Positions 47,128 to 56,906 of a stretch of DNA of 64,000 bases are shown here, piece by piece. The notes beneath the pieces were generated by a model. That model searched no databases. It saw only the letters and a program-made list of their open reading frames with translations, and was not told the origin of the DNA. The position numbers were made by a program, and so were the translations under genes. How positions within the stretch are numbered: the first letter of the stretch is position 1; each line of letters begins with the position of its first letter. Source of the DNA: Gp6-AA40 sp963742105 (GTDB lineage Bacteria > Acidobacteriota > Vicinamibacteria > Vicinamibacterales > UBA2999); assembly GCA_963742105.1 (NCBI GenBank), contig CAVUKN010000004.1:558001-622000 (forward strand), in the 5' to 3' direction.

Positions 47128-48501
47128 CTATGCGCGGGCGCGCGACAGCGTCGGAGTGGGGGTTGGCAGGCGCTGCGCGGCCTCTTGTTGACCCTCGAAG
47201 TTCAGAAACATGAGGACGATCGCCCCGCAGAACGAGCCGAGTGGCCATGATCATGTCCGATCGTCGGCAATGGCAGGCCGCTGTCGAGGAGCATAGCCGG
47301 CCAGAATGGGCGCAAGCACGGCACCGCCGCGCCCGACGCCGATGACGAAGCCCGGTGCCGGTCGCGCGCACGTGGGTCGGAAATACGTAGGCCGCGATCG
47401 AATAGAGTCCGGAAACACCCGCGTTGCCGAAGAATCCCGCGATCGCCGGCGAGATACGCCATCGTCGCCGAGGTCCGCGGGGGTGCGGCCGAAGAAGGCG
47501 ATCGCCGACGAACGTCAGCAGCAGGATGGCGATGCTCAGCGGCCGCAGCCCGATACGGGCGGTCAGCAGGCCGAAGACCGCGCCACCGAGCGCGCCACCA
47601 AAGTTCGCCCACGTGAGGATGCCAGCCGGCCGACGGAGGGCGGGAACCCGATATCGGTGACGATCTTCGGCGTCCACTTGAGGATGAAATAGAACGTCGA
47701 CGATGTGGAAGAAATACGCGGCGGTCACGAGCATCGTCACGCTGACGAGCGCCGGTGAGAAGATGTCCGTCAACCGACTTATTGCGGTCCCCCTCGGTGA
47801 GGACCGGCAGTGCCGCGACGGTCTGGTGGCCGAGCTTCCGGAGCGCGACGTTGACGCGTGCTAACGCGTTCTCCGGCTGCTTGCGGGTTAGCCAGTGCAG
47901 GGATTCCGGCACGAGCAGGAACACCAGCGGGATGCAGCACGGCGGTCGCTCCCGCGCCAAGGTAGAACACCGAGCGCCATTCCTGCGTCGTCAGCAGCCC
48001 CGGACGCAATCTGCCGCCGAAGGTGCCGCCAAGCGGGTAGCCGATGACCATCATCGAGATACAGAGGCTCCGCCACCGCTTGTTCGAGAACTCGGCGACG
48101 ACGGCGTTGATCGCTGACAGCATGCCGCCGATCCCGAGTCCGGTGAACACGCGCCAGATCGACAACTGCAGCGGACTGGCCGCCGTCGTGGCGCCAATCA
48201 TGCCAATGACCATGACCGATGACGCAGCCGAGCAGCGTCGGTCGGCGGCCGATCTTGTCGGCGACGCCGCCCAGCAGGACCGAGCCGATCGCCATGCCGA
48301 TCAGCTCCATCGACAGGACGACGCCGAGCGCCGTCTGCGCGATGCCCCATTCCTGCGCGATCCCGGGGGAGGCGAAGGCGATCGACAGCGACGTCGAAGC
48401 CGTCGATGGCGTTCATGAGAACCGTCAGGATGACCACGACGACCTGGGCGGTGGTCATGGCGTGATCGATCGATGATTTCGCGCGGGTCGTTGGTGGTCA
48501 A
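47128..48501 (-). pseudogene. AAHS-type MFS transporter (aromatic acid/H+ symporter), many frameshifts
   Basis: Fragments in all three frames follow the order of a 12-helix MFS protein: VVVVILTVLMNAIDGFDV, the typical D-G-F-D motif of AAHS members, SIAFASPGIAQEWGI, GSVLLGGVADKIGRRPTLLG, LSIWRVFTGLGIGGMLSA, VPESLHWLTRKQPENALA, and the end GAIVLMFLNFEGQQEAA. At least six single-base shifts. The start is TTG 48501. It is likely a proton symporter for benzoate-like acids, though substrate is only inferred from the subfamily. Confidence 0.78.
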
Positions 48502-48746
48502 TGGACGTCCCCCTGTGCACCCGGGCCGCGGCGGTGAACTGTCTATCCTTCGCGTGCCAGTCCGGCACGTCGGGACCGCTGCGCGAGGGCCCAGCCTGAA
48601 GGGCCTCTCAACGTGGGTGGCTTACGAGCGCGCCATCATAACGTTTTCGTCCCGGACCCGCCACGCGAGCGAGTCCGTACGAAACGGAAACCCGTGCGGC
48701 GCGCGCGGCACCCGCACGGGACCGACAGAAGGTCGCGACCGCTGAC

Positions 48747-49016
48747 CTATACCAGCCCGAGTAGCCGCCCATCGCGGCGCGGATCGCGTCGCGGCGACGG
48801 CCGCGGCGGCGATACATGCCCCAGGCGAGCCTGACGCCAATCATGGTGAGGACGCCGCCGATCGTACCGGTCAACGCAGTACTCCGGAACGTAGCGACGC
48901 GTGAGTTCGCGTGGCGTCAGCTCCCGGGCCCGGGACTCGAGCTGCGTGATCTTGCGATCCAGCTCGGCCCGCGTGTGGCTCATCTCTGCTCGGATGACAG
49001 CCGCTTCGCGATCCAT
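48747..49016 (-). CDS. DUF3618 family protein, one frameshift
   Basis: Begins AVIRAEMSHTRAELDRKITQLESRARELTP, the amphipathic start of DUF3618 proteins, then YVPEYC. Continuation TGTIGGVLTMIGVRLAWGMYRRRGRR lies in another frame (shift near 48877). The repaired protein is about 90 residues with one membrane helix. It starts inside the end of the holin-like gene on the same strand, a combination common in envelope-stress operons. Confidence 0.72.
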   Translation of the reverse strand: MDREAAVIRAEMSHTRAELDRKITQLESRARELTPRELTRRYVPEYCVDRYDRRRPHHDWRQARLGHVSPPRPSPRRDPRRDGRLLGLV

Positions 49017-49394
49017 TCGGAGTTCTCCTTCAGAGTGGTGACGGTTTCTTCGGGCACCGCGTGGACCTCGCGAAGCTGTTTCCGTCCCGACGACAGCGTC
49101 ACGAACCCGATCAGCGCGAGCAGCACGGCAACGATCAGGAAGCCGGCCCACACCGGCCAGTTCAGGAGGTCGGCGACGCCCATTGCGATGGCGATCAGCA
49201 GGAACGTGGCTCCGAACGAGCAGCGCGCCGATCGCGACACCGAAGCTCATCGCCGCGGCGCGTGCCCGCGTGGCCTGTTCGCGGATTTCCACTCGCGCCA
49301 GCGCGACTTCCTCGCGGATGAGTGTGCGCAGGTCCATCAGAATGCCGCGGATGAGGCCGCCGAGCGATTCTGCCTGGGTGATTTCAGGGTTCAT
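48980..49394 (-). CDS. phage holin superfamily III / DUF1469-like membrane protein, one frameshift
   Basis: LGGLIRGILMDLRTLIREEVALARVEIREQ is the amphipathic head of this family, then AAMSFGVAIGALL. From about 49215 in another frame come FLLIAIAMGVADLLNWPVWAGFLIVAVLLALIGFVTL and a soluble tail. It gives about 137 residues with two or three helices. Despite the family name these are housekeeping membrane proteins with no phage neighbours here. It is co-transcribed with the DUF3618 gene. Confidence 0.75.
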
Positions 49395-49435
49395 GCAGCT
49401 CTGTCAGCAAGCGGAATGCCGAACCGGCACGTTCC

Positions 49436-49516
49436 CCAACTCCCAAAGAGCCGACTCCCAACACTCGTGTTCTGGGGGTCCTGCTCTGGGTAAGGTCGTG
49501 TTGAATTGGGAGTTGG
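49436..49516. repeat. CTCCCAA heptad inverted repeat
   Basis: CCAACTCCCAA near 49436-49447 and its complement TTGGGAGTTGG near 49506-49516, with a second CTCCCAA unit between. It lies between two minus-strand genes. Confidence 0.75.
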
Positions 49517-49554
49517 AGGAACGAAGGCCCTTGGGATTCGCAGAGTGGGAACGA

Positions 49555-50386
49555 TCAGCTGCCCGCAGGAGGGGGCTCGATGTGAATGACGACGTCCATC
49601 AGTTGCGGAAACTTCGCCATCAGCTTGTCTTTCACGACGTGCGAGGTCTCGTGGGCCGTGAAGAGCGGAGTGTGCGCGGTCGAGCCAGAGGTGCAGGTCG
49701 AGGAACACGTAGTCGGCCGACCCGCGCGTCCGGATCTTCTCGCAGCCGAGCACGCCGGCCACCGACTGGACGACATCGCGCACCTGACGCTCGTCCATCA
49801 TCATCTCGTCGCTCGAGAATCCGCGAGGCTTCCTGCGCGATGCTCCAGCAGGCGTGGCCGATGAAGCCGGCGACGAGCAGCGCCGCCATCGGGTCGAGCA
49901 GCGGATAGCCGGCCCAGACGCCGAGCAACGCGCCCAGCACCGCGCCAGTACGTCAGCACGTCGCTGCGCGTGTGCTTCGCGTCGGCCAGCAGGACTTCGC
50001 TCTTCAGCCGCCGTCCCTGCCGCAACTCGTAGGAGACGACGAACAGGTTGACGACCAGCGTGACGGCCATCAGCGCGATGCCTCCGGGAAATACCCGCGG
50101 CGTGCCGCCGTGGAGCAAGCCGATCCGTCGCCGCGCGCAGCACCTCGACGAGCACCAGGATCAGGAACACCATGATCCCGATCGACGCCATCGTTTCGTA
50201 CTTGCGGTGGCCGTACGGGTGGTTCGCGTCCGGAGGGCGGCTGGCGACCGAGACACCGACGAGCCCGACGACGTTGGACGCCGTGTCGGTCAGCGAGTGG
50301 AAACCGTCAGAGATGATCGAAACGGTTCCTGAGTAATAGCCGAGGGCGATCTTGGCCACGGCGACGGCGAGGTTGGCAAACAGCAC
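49555..50386 (-). pseudogene. cation diffusion facilitator (CDF) transporter, several frameshifts
   Basis: Readable in turn: LAVAVAKIALGYYSGTVSIISDGFHSLTDTASN with the family's S-D-x-x-H-x-x-x-D metal site, GHRKYETMASIGIMVFL, VTLVVNLFVVSYELRQGRR, SEVLLADAKHTRSDV with the second metal site, PLLDPMAALLVAGFIGHA, and a cytoplasmic end VVKDKLMAKFPQLMDVVIHIEPP. At least four shifts. Divalent metal efflux (zinc, iron or manganese) by proton exchange. About 290 residues; the GTG at 50386 is the first usable start. Confidence 0.85.
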
Positions 50387-50427
50387 CCGCCAGAGGACGG
50401 TCGAGACCTGGGAGTAGCGGTCGAGTC

Positions 50428-50556
50428 AATGCGAAATGCAAAATTCAAAAAGCAAAAGGACGTTGGCCCAAACGAAAACGGGGCGAAGTCGTGCCGACTT
50501 GCGCCCCGTGATGCAAACACACGGTGTTTGCATTCTTCAATTTTGCATTTTGCATT
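50428..50556. repeat. AATGCAA-type nested inverted repeat
   Basis: Outer arms 50428-50458 and 50530-50556 (AATGCAAAATGCAAAATTG type) enclose two perfect or near-perfect inner hairpins: 50478-50491 with 50495-50509, and 50511-50520 with 50524-50533 (ATGCAAACAC/GTGTTTGCAT). It is AT-rich, unlike its surroundings, and stands between lepB and the CDF gene. Confidence 0.88.
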
Positions 50557-50575
50557 GAGAGGCCCGCGACCTGCG

Positions 50576-51162
50576 TCAGAACACGCGAGCATGTGGCAGC
50601 GGCCACCAGCGCAGCTGGACCTTGCCGATGATGTACTTCTTCGGCACGAGGCCCCAGTGGCGGCTGTCGGAGCTGTTGTTCCGGTGGTCGCCCATGACGA
50701 AGTAGTAGCCCTCTTTCACGACCTCGGGGCCGTAGTCGTCGTGGCTGCGGAACTCCGGGCGGAACGAAGCTGTCGTCCATCGGCACGTCGTTCACGTAGA
50801 CACGGCCGTCGACGATCCGGACGGTGTCACCTTCCTCGGCGATCACACGCTTGACGAACGACTTGTCGGGGTTGATCGGGTAGTAGAGCATCACGATGTC
50901 GCCGCGGCGCGGGATGCCGATCCGGTACGCGAACTTGTTGACGATGAGCCGATCCTGGTCGGCCAGGGTCGGCGCCATGCTCTGTCCTTCGACCCGCGCG
51001 ACCTGGAAGCCGAAGGTCACGATCAGCGTGGCGTAGACAGCGGCGGAGGCCAGCGTCTTGAACCAGGCGATCAGCTCGTCTTTCCAGACGTTGAGGCGAT
51101 CGAGCACCTGCTGCGCCGGGATCCTCGAGCTGGGCGGGCGACGCCGCCGCCTCGGCCGCCAT
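50576..51162 (-). CDS. lepB: signal peptidase I, two frameshifts
   Basis: A membrane helix (TLASAAVYATLIVTFGFQ) is followed by the catalytic serine box VARVEGQSMAPTL, the general-base lysine in SFVKRVIAEEGD, and box E-type GDHRNNSSDSRHWG in another frame after a shift near 50770. The end is QLRWWPLPHARVF. The N-terminus also changes frame (near 51120); ATG 51162 is the likely start. It cleaves signal peptides of exported proteins at the outer face of the inner membrane. Confidence 0.88.
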
Positions 51163-51303
51163 GCGCCTCCACTGTCGGGAAAGACGACAGGGCAGGAAAT
51201 GGCTGGAAGGCGGCGGGTTCGGCGATAACCGGGCGGCACGTCGCTCTGAACCGGCCCGCCGGCCTCCGGAAAGGACATCTGGACCGGTTCGAAGGCGGCT
51301 CGC

Positions 51304-52086
51304 TCAGAGCTTCAGGTATTCCCGCAGCCGTTTCGTCTGGGCGCGGCTGACCGGAATCTCCGTGCTCCGGGCGTCCTTCATCCGAAGGATGTAGTTCCTG
51401 CTGAACCAAGGGACAATCTCCTTGATCTTGTTGATATTGACCAGGTGGGACCGGTGCACCCGCCAGAACACGGCCGGATCGAGTCGTGCCTGTAAGTCGT
51501 CCAGAGTCCGATAGTTGGACGTTCCCGTTACCTGCCCTGTCACTATGTTAATCGACTCGTCGGCCAGAGACGCGAATATGATCTCGTCGGCCTGGACGAG
51601 CATGAACCGCTCGCCGACCTTGACCGCCACCTGCTCCCGGCGAACCTCACGGTCCGCCATCAGTCTTACGATTCGTTCCAGTTGGTCGTTTAGCGGGCCA
51701 GCCGCCGGCCGTTCGCTGCCAAGCCGCTTGCGGGCCCGCTGCAGCGCCTGTTCCAGCCGGCCCGCGTCGACCGGCTTGAGCAGGTAATCGACGGCGTTCA
51801 CGTCGAACGCCGCGATCGCGTGCTGGTCGTAGGCGGTCACGAAGATCACCCCGGGCGCTTCCTCGCCGCGATCCAGCAGCCGTCGCGCGACTTCGAAGCC
51901 GTCGAGGCCGGGCATCTGCACATCCAGGAAGACGAGGTCCGGGTCGAGCCGGTCGACGGCCGCCACCGCCTCCAGTCCGTTGCCGGCCTGCCCGACGATT
52001 TCCACTTCTCCCAGCTGCTCGAGCTGAAAGCACAGCTCCCCGCGCGCGTGCTGCTCGTCGTCAACGACCAGAACCCTTAAAGACAT
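51304..52086 (-). CDS. LytTR-type response regulator
   Basis: 260 residues: receiver domain with VVDDEQHAR, phosphoacceptor Asp in VFLDVQMPGLDGFE, and Lys in DYLLKPVDAGRLEQAL; linker about 120-150; C-terminal LytTR DNA-binding domain with IIFASLADESINIVTG, FWRVHRSHLVNINKI and SRAQTKRLREYLKL. It is the partner of the LytS-type kinase encoded upstream on the same strand. LytSR systems usually control envelope, transport or cell death genes, but targets are not evident here. Confidence 0.95.
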   Translation of the reverse strand: MSLRVLVVDDEQHARGELCFQLEQLGEVEIVGQAGNGLEAVAAVDRLDPDLVFLDVQMPGLDGFEVARRLLDRGEEAPGVIFVTAYDQHAIAAFDVNAVDYLLKPVDAGRLEQALQRARKRLGSERPAAGPLNDQLERIVRLMADREVRREQVAVKVGERFMLVQADEIIFASLADESINIVTGQVTGTSNYRTLDDLQARLDPAVFWRVHRSHLVNINKIKEIVPWFSRNYILRMKDARSTEIPVSRAQTKRLREYLKL

Positions 52087-52114
52087 TTGCGATTTGCGAT
52101 TTGCGATTTGTGAT
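52087..52114. repeat. TTGCGAT heptad tandem repeat
   Basis: Four heptads in a row, TTGCGAT three times and TTGTGAT once, directly after the 5' end of the response regulator gene and before the kinase gene; no matching inverted arm nearby. Confidence 0.85.
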
Positions 52115-52183
52115 TGTGAGTCGCGAGTGTGAATTGGAGCGTCTGGGTGCTCGCGGTTGGGAGTTGGCAGTTGCCAGCGTCCG

Positions 52184-53524
52184 TCAGGCCGTGATCTGTT
52201 CGGTGGCCAGCATCTCCGGTACCTCGATCTGTGCGCGCGTCCCGTTGCCCGGTTCGCTGTCCAGCCGCAGCTGGTAGGTGGCCCCGTAGATCACCCGAAG
52301 CCGCTCGCGCACGTTGGCCAGCCCGATGCCGCTCGACATCGGCTGGTTCAGTCGATCCAGCACGAATCCGATCCCGTCGTCCTCGACTTCGATGATCGCG
52401 CGGCCGTTGTCGCGGTGACTGCGGATGATGATCGAGCCGGCGCCGAGCTTGCGCGACAGCCCGTGCTTGATCGAGTTTTCGACGAGCGGCTGCAGGATCA
52501 TGCTCGGGACGATCACGTCGAGCGTGTCGGGACTGATCTCCTTCCTGACCGTGAGTTTCGGTCCGAAGCGGACCACCTCGATAGCCAGGTACTCGTCGAT
52601 CGATTCGAGTTCCTCCCGCAGCGAGACGAAGTGCTGGTGACTGCTGAGCAGCCGGCGCAGCAGCGCCGACAGCTTGATGATCAGCATGCGCGCCGTGTCG
52701 GGCTCCGAGCGGATCAGCGACGAGATCGACGTCAGCGTGTTGAACAGGAAATGCGGGTTGATCTGACTCTTGAGCGCCTCGATCTTCGCGGCCAGCAGCA
52801 GGTGTTCCTGCTCCTGGAGCCGGTGTTCGATGCGGGCGCTGTTCCAGATCTTGATCGGCGTCGCGACGGCGAGCACTGTGGCCAGCAGGAACGAGCACCG
52901 TCATCCACGGCTTGCCGGACGCGCCGAGGATAGAACAGCCGGTCTTCGCCGAAGCGCGTGCCGAGCGCCTGTCGCAGCAGTTCGAGCGCCACCGGCGCCA
53001 GCAGCAGGATGACCTGCCAGTTCGGTTCCAGCTTCCGCACCATGTGCCAGACGTGCTTGTGCAGGTCGATGAAGACGAACGGCGTGAACTGCCAGATCGC
53101 TTCCTTGGGCGCGGCTTCGCGTAGACCGCCGCCCGCAAACCCGCACCCGACGGCGAACGGGAGCGCGATGAACTCGCCACCGAGCAGAAGCGCCGGGATC
53201 GCGACCAGCAGCGCCGACCAGCGCGCCGGTGTACGGACCGGCGATGAGCCCGGCGAGGAAGGCGCCCTCGAGCGTCAGGTCGGCCGCGTCGTAGTGCAGC
53301 AGCAGGCGGAAGACGACGCCGGCGGCAAGCGGCAGGCCGATCGCGAGCATGAACACCATGCGATCGAGCCAGCCGCGCCGTTCGAAGATCAGGATGTGCC
53401 GGAACCGCCGGTACCGCGCGACCATCGTCGCCAGCACGGCCATCACGGCCAGCTTGACGATGAGCGTCGTCAGCAGGAACTGGTCAGGCGTGAGAAACCG
53501 TCCCCCCTGAGCTTCTTGCAGCAC
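52184..53524 (-). CDS. LytS-type sensor histidine kinase, three frameshifts
   Basis: Membrane part with several helices (IVKLAVMAVLATMVARYRRF, MLAIGLPLAAGVVFRLLLHY, EGAFLAGLIAGPYTGALVG) like the 5TM-LytS sensor. The cytoplasmic kinase is clean: ALKSQINPHFLFNTLTSISSLIR (histidine in NPHFLFN), ILQPLVENSIKHGL (N box), VEDDGIGF and SSGIGLANVRERL. Shifts lie near 53150-53180, 53200 and 52885. It phosphorylates the adjacent LytTR regulator. The start used, GTG 53524, is just inside a heptad repeat. Confidence 0.85.
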
Positions 53525-53539
53525 GGGGGGATTGTACAA

Positions 53540-53653
53540 ACTCCCAACTCCCAACGGCGAAAGCATCCTCAACTCCCAACGGGCTACAGCTTTCCAACTT
53601 CCAACCCCGTTCGTTGGGAGCTGGGCGAGCGCGGCAGTTGGGAGTTGGGAGTT
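53540..53653. repeat. CTCCCAA heptad inverted repeat
   Basis: Left side has four CTCCCAA-like units (53541-53553, 53571-53579 and CTTCCAA-like units to 53604); right side has TTGGGAG units at 53614 and 53637-53652. It lies between the divergent kinase and nuoI genes, so its single transcript end role is unlikely here. Confidence 0.85.
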
Positions 53654-53673
53654 ATCGACTTATCATAGGTGCG

Positions 53674-54123
53674 ATGATTCGCCCGCTGATTACCGGCTTC
53701 CTGACCACCTTCCGGCACATGTTCAGGCCGAAGGTGACGGTGAACTACCCGTATCAGAAGTTCCCGATGTTCCCGAAGTACCGCGGCAAGCAGGTGCTGA
53801 TGCGGGACGAGAACGGTCTCGAGAAGTGCGTCGCGTGCGGCCTGTGTTCGGTGGCCTGCCCGGCCGATGCTATTTACCTCGAGGCGGCGGAGAACGACGG
53901 CACAGTGATGGCCGGACCGCGTTACGCGCAGGTTTACCAGATTCACAAGACGCGCTGCATCTTCTGCGGCATGTGCGAGGAGGCCTGCCCGGTGTCGGCC
54001 ATCTTCATGGGCAAGGATTACGAACTGGCCGTCTACAGCAAGGACGACTTCATCTGGGACAAGGCGGACCTCCTGGTCGCTCCGCCCGCCGGCGCGGTCG
54101 CGCCCGCGGCTGTCGCTCAGTAG
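53674..54123 (+). CDS. nuoI: NADH-quinone oxidoreductase subunit I
   Basis: 149 residues from ATG 53674. Both [4Fe-4S] motifs are present: CVACGLCSVACP and CIFCGMCEEACP, and PYQKFPMFPKYRGKQVLMRD is the typical N-terminal segment. It carries clusters N6a/N6b of complex I at the membrane arm interface. No other nuo gene is adjacent, which is unusual since nuo genes normally form one operon. The frame is intact. Confidence 0.95.
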   Translation: MIRPLITGFLTTFRHMFRPKVTVNYPYQKFPMFPKYRGKQVLMRDENGLEKCVACGLCSVACPADAIYLEAAENDGTVMAGPRYAQVYQIHKTRCIFCGMCEEACPVSAIFMGKDYELAVYSKDDFIWDKADLLVAPPAGAVAPAAVAQ

Positions 54124-54197
54124 GCTGAGCCTCGTCAGGCTCGCCCTCGCGGACCTGACCTGGTCCGCGCCACGGGCCCTGCAGGTTCAGCTGTCCG

Positions 54198-54877
54198 ATG
54201 CTCATTGGCGCCGTCGCGGATATTCACGGCAACTTCGAGGCGCTGGCCCGCGCCATGCTGCGACACTCGGACGTGCCGAACTGGATTTGCGTCGGTGATC
54301 TCGCCAGTCGCACGGGTGCGTATCCCGAGCCGCCGGCCCCGCTTTTCTGGATCAAGGGCAACAACGAGGAGTTCGAACGCATCGCAGAGTGGGAGCGCGG
54401 AGGCGAACAGCCGCGCAACCTGCACTACATCCGAACGGAACGGCCGCCGCCGTCGGGCCGCTGCGGGTGGCCGGCCTGGGCGGCACATTCGCGCCGACCT
54501 GGTTCGACACCCCAGCCGCGAAACTGCCGCACACACCGCGTGACGACAAGCGGCGCCATTTCGTGCGCGAGGAAACCGAGGCGTGCAAGCGCCTGTCGGG
54601 AATCGACATTCTGATGACGCACGAAGCAGCACGACCGTTCATTCTGGTCGACGAGGGCACACCGGGACCGCCGCGACGACGCGATGCGGGCAAGCCGGCG
54701 ATCAACGACGTTATTGCGACGCTGCAGCCTCGATTACATCTCTGCGGGCACCATCACAGATTCGTCGAAACCACGCGCGAAGGCGTGCAATCGGTGTGCA
54801 TCGACCGCATCAATCGGTCGTATCTGCTGATCGATTCCGACACCCTGAGCTATGACAAGGTCGAGAACACCGCGTAA
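54198..54877 (+). CDS. calcineurin-like metallophosphoesterase, one frameshift
   Basis: About 226 residues when joined. Motifs VADIHGNFEAL, ICVGDLASRTG and KGNNEEFERI lie in the first frame; after a shift near 54445 the rest has GIDILMTHEAARPF and LHLCGHHHRFVE, all metal-binding motifs of the family. There is no signal peptide, so it acts in the cytoplasm, probably on a phosphodiester. Substrate not evident. Confidence 0.88.
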
Positions 54878-54957
54878 ACAAGGCTTGTTCCGTAGTCCGC
54901 CGGGACGATATAGTGCCTGCGGCCTTCATAACAACCTCAGCGGAGGAGAGCCAACGA

Positions 54958-55647
54958 ATGGCGCTGTTCGAACGGGAAAACTCTGATTTCGGAGCCGATG
55001 TCGGCACCCGTGCCCTGTCGGTAACCGCCGTTGAGAACGACTTCGTCGAACGCGTCTACGAAAAGCTCGCCAGCGTCTACGACCTGACTTTCGGCCCGAC
55101 GCTTCATCCGGGCCGTCTCGTCGCGCGGGATCGCATGGGCATCAGGCCCGGCGACCGCATCCTCGAGGTCGGTGTCGGCACGGGAATCAACACGTCGCTC
55201 TATCCGCGCAACTGCCACATCACCGGAATCGACCTGTCGACATCGATGCTGGAAAAGGCGCGCGAGCGCGTGAAGCGCGAGTCGCTGCGCAACGTCCGCC
55301 TGCTGGAGATGGACGCCGCCACCCTCACCTTCGCGAATGACTCGTTCGACATCGTCTACGCGCCGTACCTGGTGAGTGTCGTGCCGGACCCGGTTCAGGT
55401 CGTCAAGGAAATGCGCCGCGTCTGCCGGCCGGGTGGAAAGATCATCATCCTGAATCACTTCCGCAGCGCCAACCCGGTGCTCTCGCGCATCGAGCGGGCC
55501 ATCTCGCCGTTCACCGTGCACATCGGTTTCAAGTCGGATCTCGACCTGCCCGGTTTCCTTGCCCAGGCGGACCTGCAGCCGATTTCGATTGAAAAGGTGA
55601 ACGTCCCGAAGATCTGGTCGCTCGTGACGTGCGTGAAGGAGTCCTGA
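54958..55647 (+). CDS. class I SAM-dependent methyltransferase, phospholipid N-methyltransferase-like
   Basis: 229 residues from ATG 54958, with a good ribosome site (GGAGG) before it. Motif I ILEVGVGTGINTSLYP, acidic ITGIDLSTSMLEKAR, VRLLEMDAATLTF and IVYAPYLVSVVPDP; then VCRPGGKIIILNHFRS. The profile resembles bacterial phosphatidylethanolamine N-methyltransferases of the PmtA/UbiE side. It is followed by a CACGAAG hairpin. Confidence 0.85.
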   Translation: MALFERENSDFGADVGTRALSVTAVENDFVERVYEKLASVYDLTFGPTLHPGRLVARDRMGIRPGDRILEVGVGTGINTSLYPRNCHITGIDLSTSMLEKARERVKRESLRNVRLLEMDAATLTFANDSFDIVYAPYLVSVVPDPVQVVKEMRRVCRPGGKIIILNHFRSANPVLSRIERAISPFTVHIGFKSDLDLPGFLAQADLQPISIEKVNVPKIWSLVTCVKES

Positions 55648-55651
55648 GATC

Positions 55652-55728
55652 AACCACGAAGGTCACGAAGAGCACGAAGACTCAGCAAGGGTTGATGACC
55701 CTTCGTGACCGTCGTGAGCTTCGTGGTT
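55652..55728. repeat. CACGAAG inverted repeat, probable bidirectional terminator
   Basis: Arms 55652-55679 and 55701-55728, 28 nt with four mismatches, each built of three 9-nt units ending CACGAAG. It stands between convergent genes. A closely similar element is at 59736. Confidence 0.88.
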
Positions 55729-55735
55729 CAGATCG

Positions 55736-56906
55736 TTAGAATTTGGCTTTGGGGCGGCCGCGCGGTTTCTTCGGCGGCTTGTCCAGCGCCTTCAGCAGGA
55801 TCTCCGCAGCGACATCGGCGCCGTTCGTCTCCGGCTTCTTCTTGATCTTCGGCTGCGCCAGCAGCTTGTCGATGTGTGGCTCCCACTTGCCGGAGAACAG
55901 ATCGTCCTGAGCTGATAAAGGCGTTGCGGACGTACTTCGGCATCTCCTCGACGAGAACCTCGTACTCCGGGAAATGACCGCGTGACGTATAGAGCAGGGC
56001 GGCGTCGTTCGCGATCGCTTCGGAGATGACGCCGTAGCCAGGCTTCGAGATGACCGCTTCCGATGCGCCGACCAGATCCTCGTAGCGCACACCCGCGTCG
56101 TACATCCCTTCCTCGTTGATGATGACGAGGGAGCCCTTCCTCTCCGTGAGCGCTGCGGCGCTGCGCGCCCGGCTCATCGGCACTTGCGCCGTCTGCAACA
56201 CCGTGTACTTCTTGAACTTCGACAACGCCTCCGTGTCGAGACTCTGAACGCCGTACCCGCCGAACGAGGACAGGACGAACGGCTTCTCGGTCGGCAGCTT
56301 CAGGATCTTGACCACTTCCTCGCGCGACTTCGACGCATGGCGGGCGACGAATGGAATGTCCTTGACGTTCGAGAAGCTCTCGAAGCCGCCCCACATCGGC
56401 AGCCTGAGGGCCATCGACGCCTTGGAGTAGGCACCCCGAATCGCGGGAAGGAGCGACGGCGCCAGACGCACGCGCGGGTAGTCGGCGTAGACCCAGTCCC
56501 AGGTGAAGTTGCCCAGGCCGATCGACGCGATTCCGGCGGAGGCGCCGACCGCAAACGCCAGCGGCGGAATATCTCCGACGATCAGGCCAGCGCCCAGCTC
56601 GCGAAGCACCCGGGTTTCGCTCGCCGCCCGCGTGACCAGGTCGCTGTGAAACGCCGCCGCGCGCCGGATCGAGTCGGCCTCGTCGAGCGTGAGCGCGTCA
56701 GCCTGGACGACGCCGGTGTCGCATTCCAGGGTGCTGAACTGGACCTTTCCCTTGACGCTCAGATCGAAAAGCCAGCGCGGTGCGGACGTGCGCACCCCGA
56801 CCCGGGTTTCGGGTCGTCTGGCGAGGATGGCGTTGATGACCTCGATCGAGCGTGACGCGTGCCCGAGGCCGTGACCGGAAATGTAAAAAACGATCGATGG
56901 TGCCAA
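55736..56906 (-). CDS. GT-B glycosyltransferase-like protein, one frameshift
   Basis: About 390 residues. The N-terminal VFYISGHGLGHASRSIEVINA is the GT-B start seen in MurG-like and L-arabinokinase-like proteins, with the donor site GASEAVISKPGYGVISEAIAN near residue 285. The last 60 residues shift frame near 55915 (QDDLFSGKWEPHIDKLLAQ and the Lys/Pro-rich tail KKPRGRPKAKF). The start is TTG 56906, immediately after the lon stop, so it is translated from the lon transcript. Acceptor unknown. Confidence 0.8.

Noticed and set aside
48980..49394. Prophage from a holin gene
   Set aside because: The family name is historical; no other phage gene is near and the DUF3618 partner is typical of housekeeping envelope operons.
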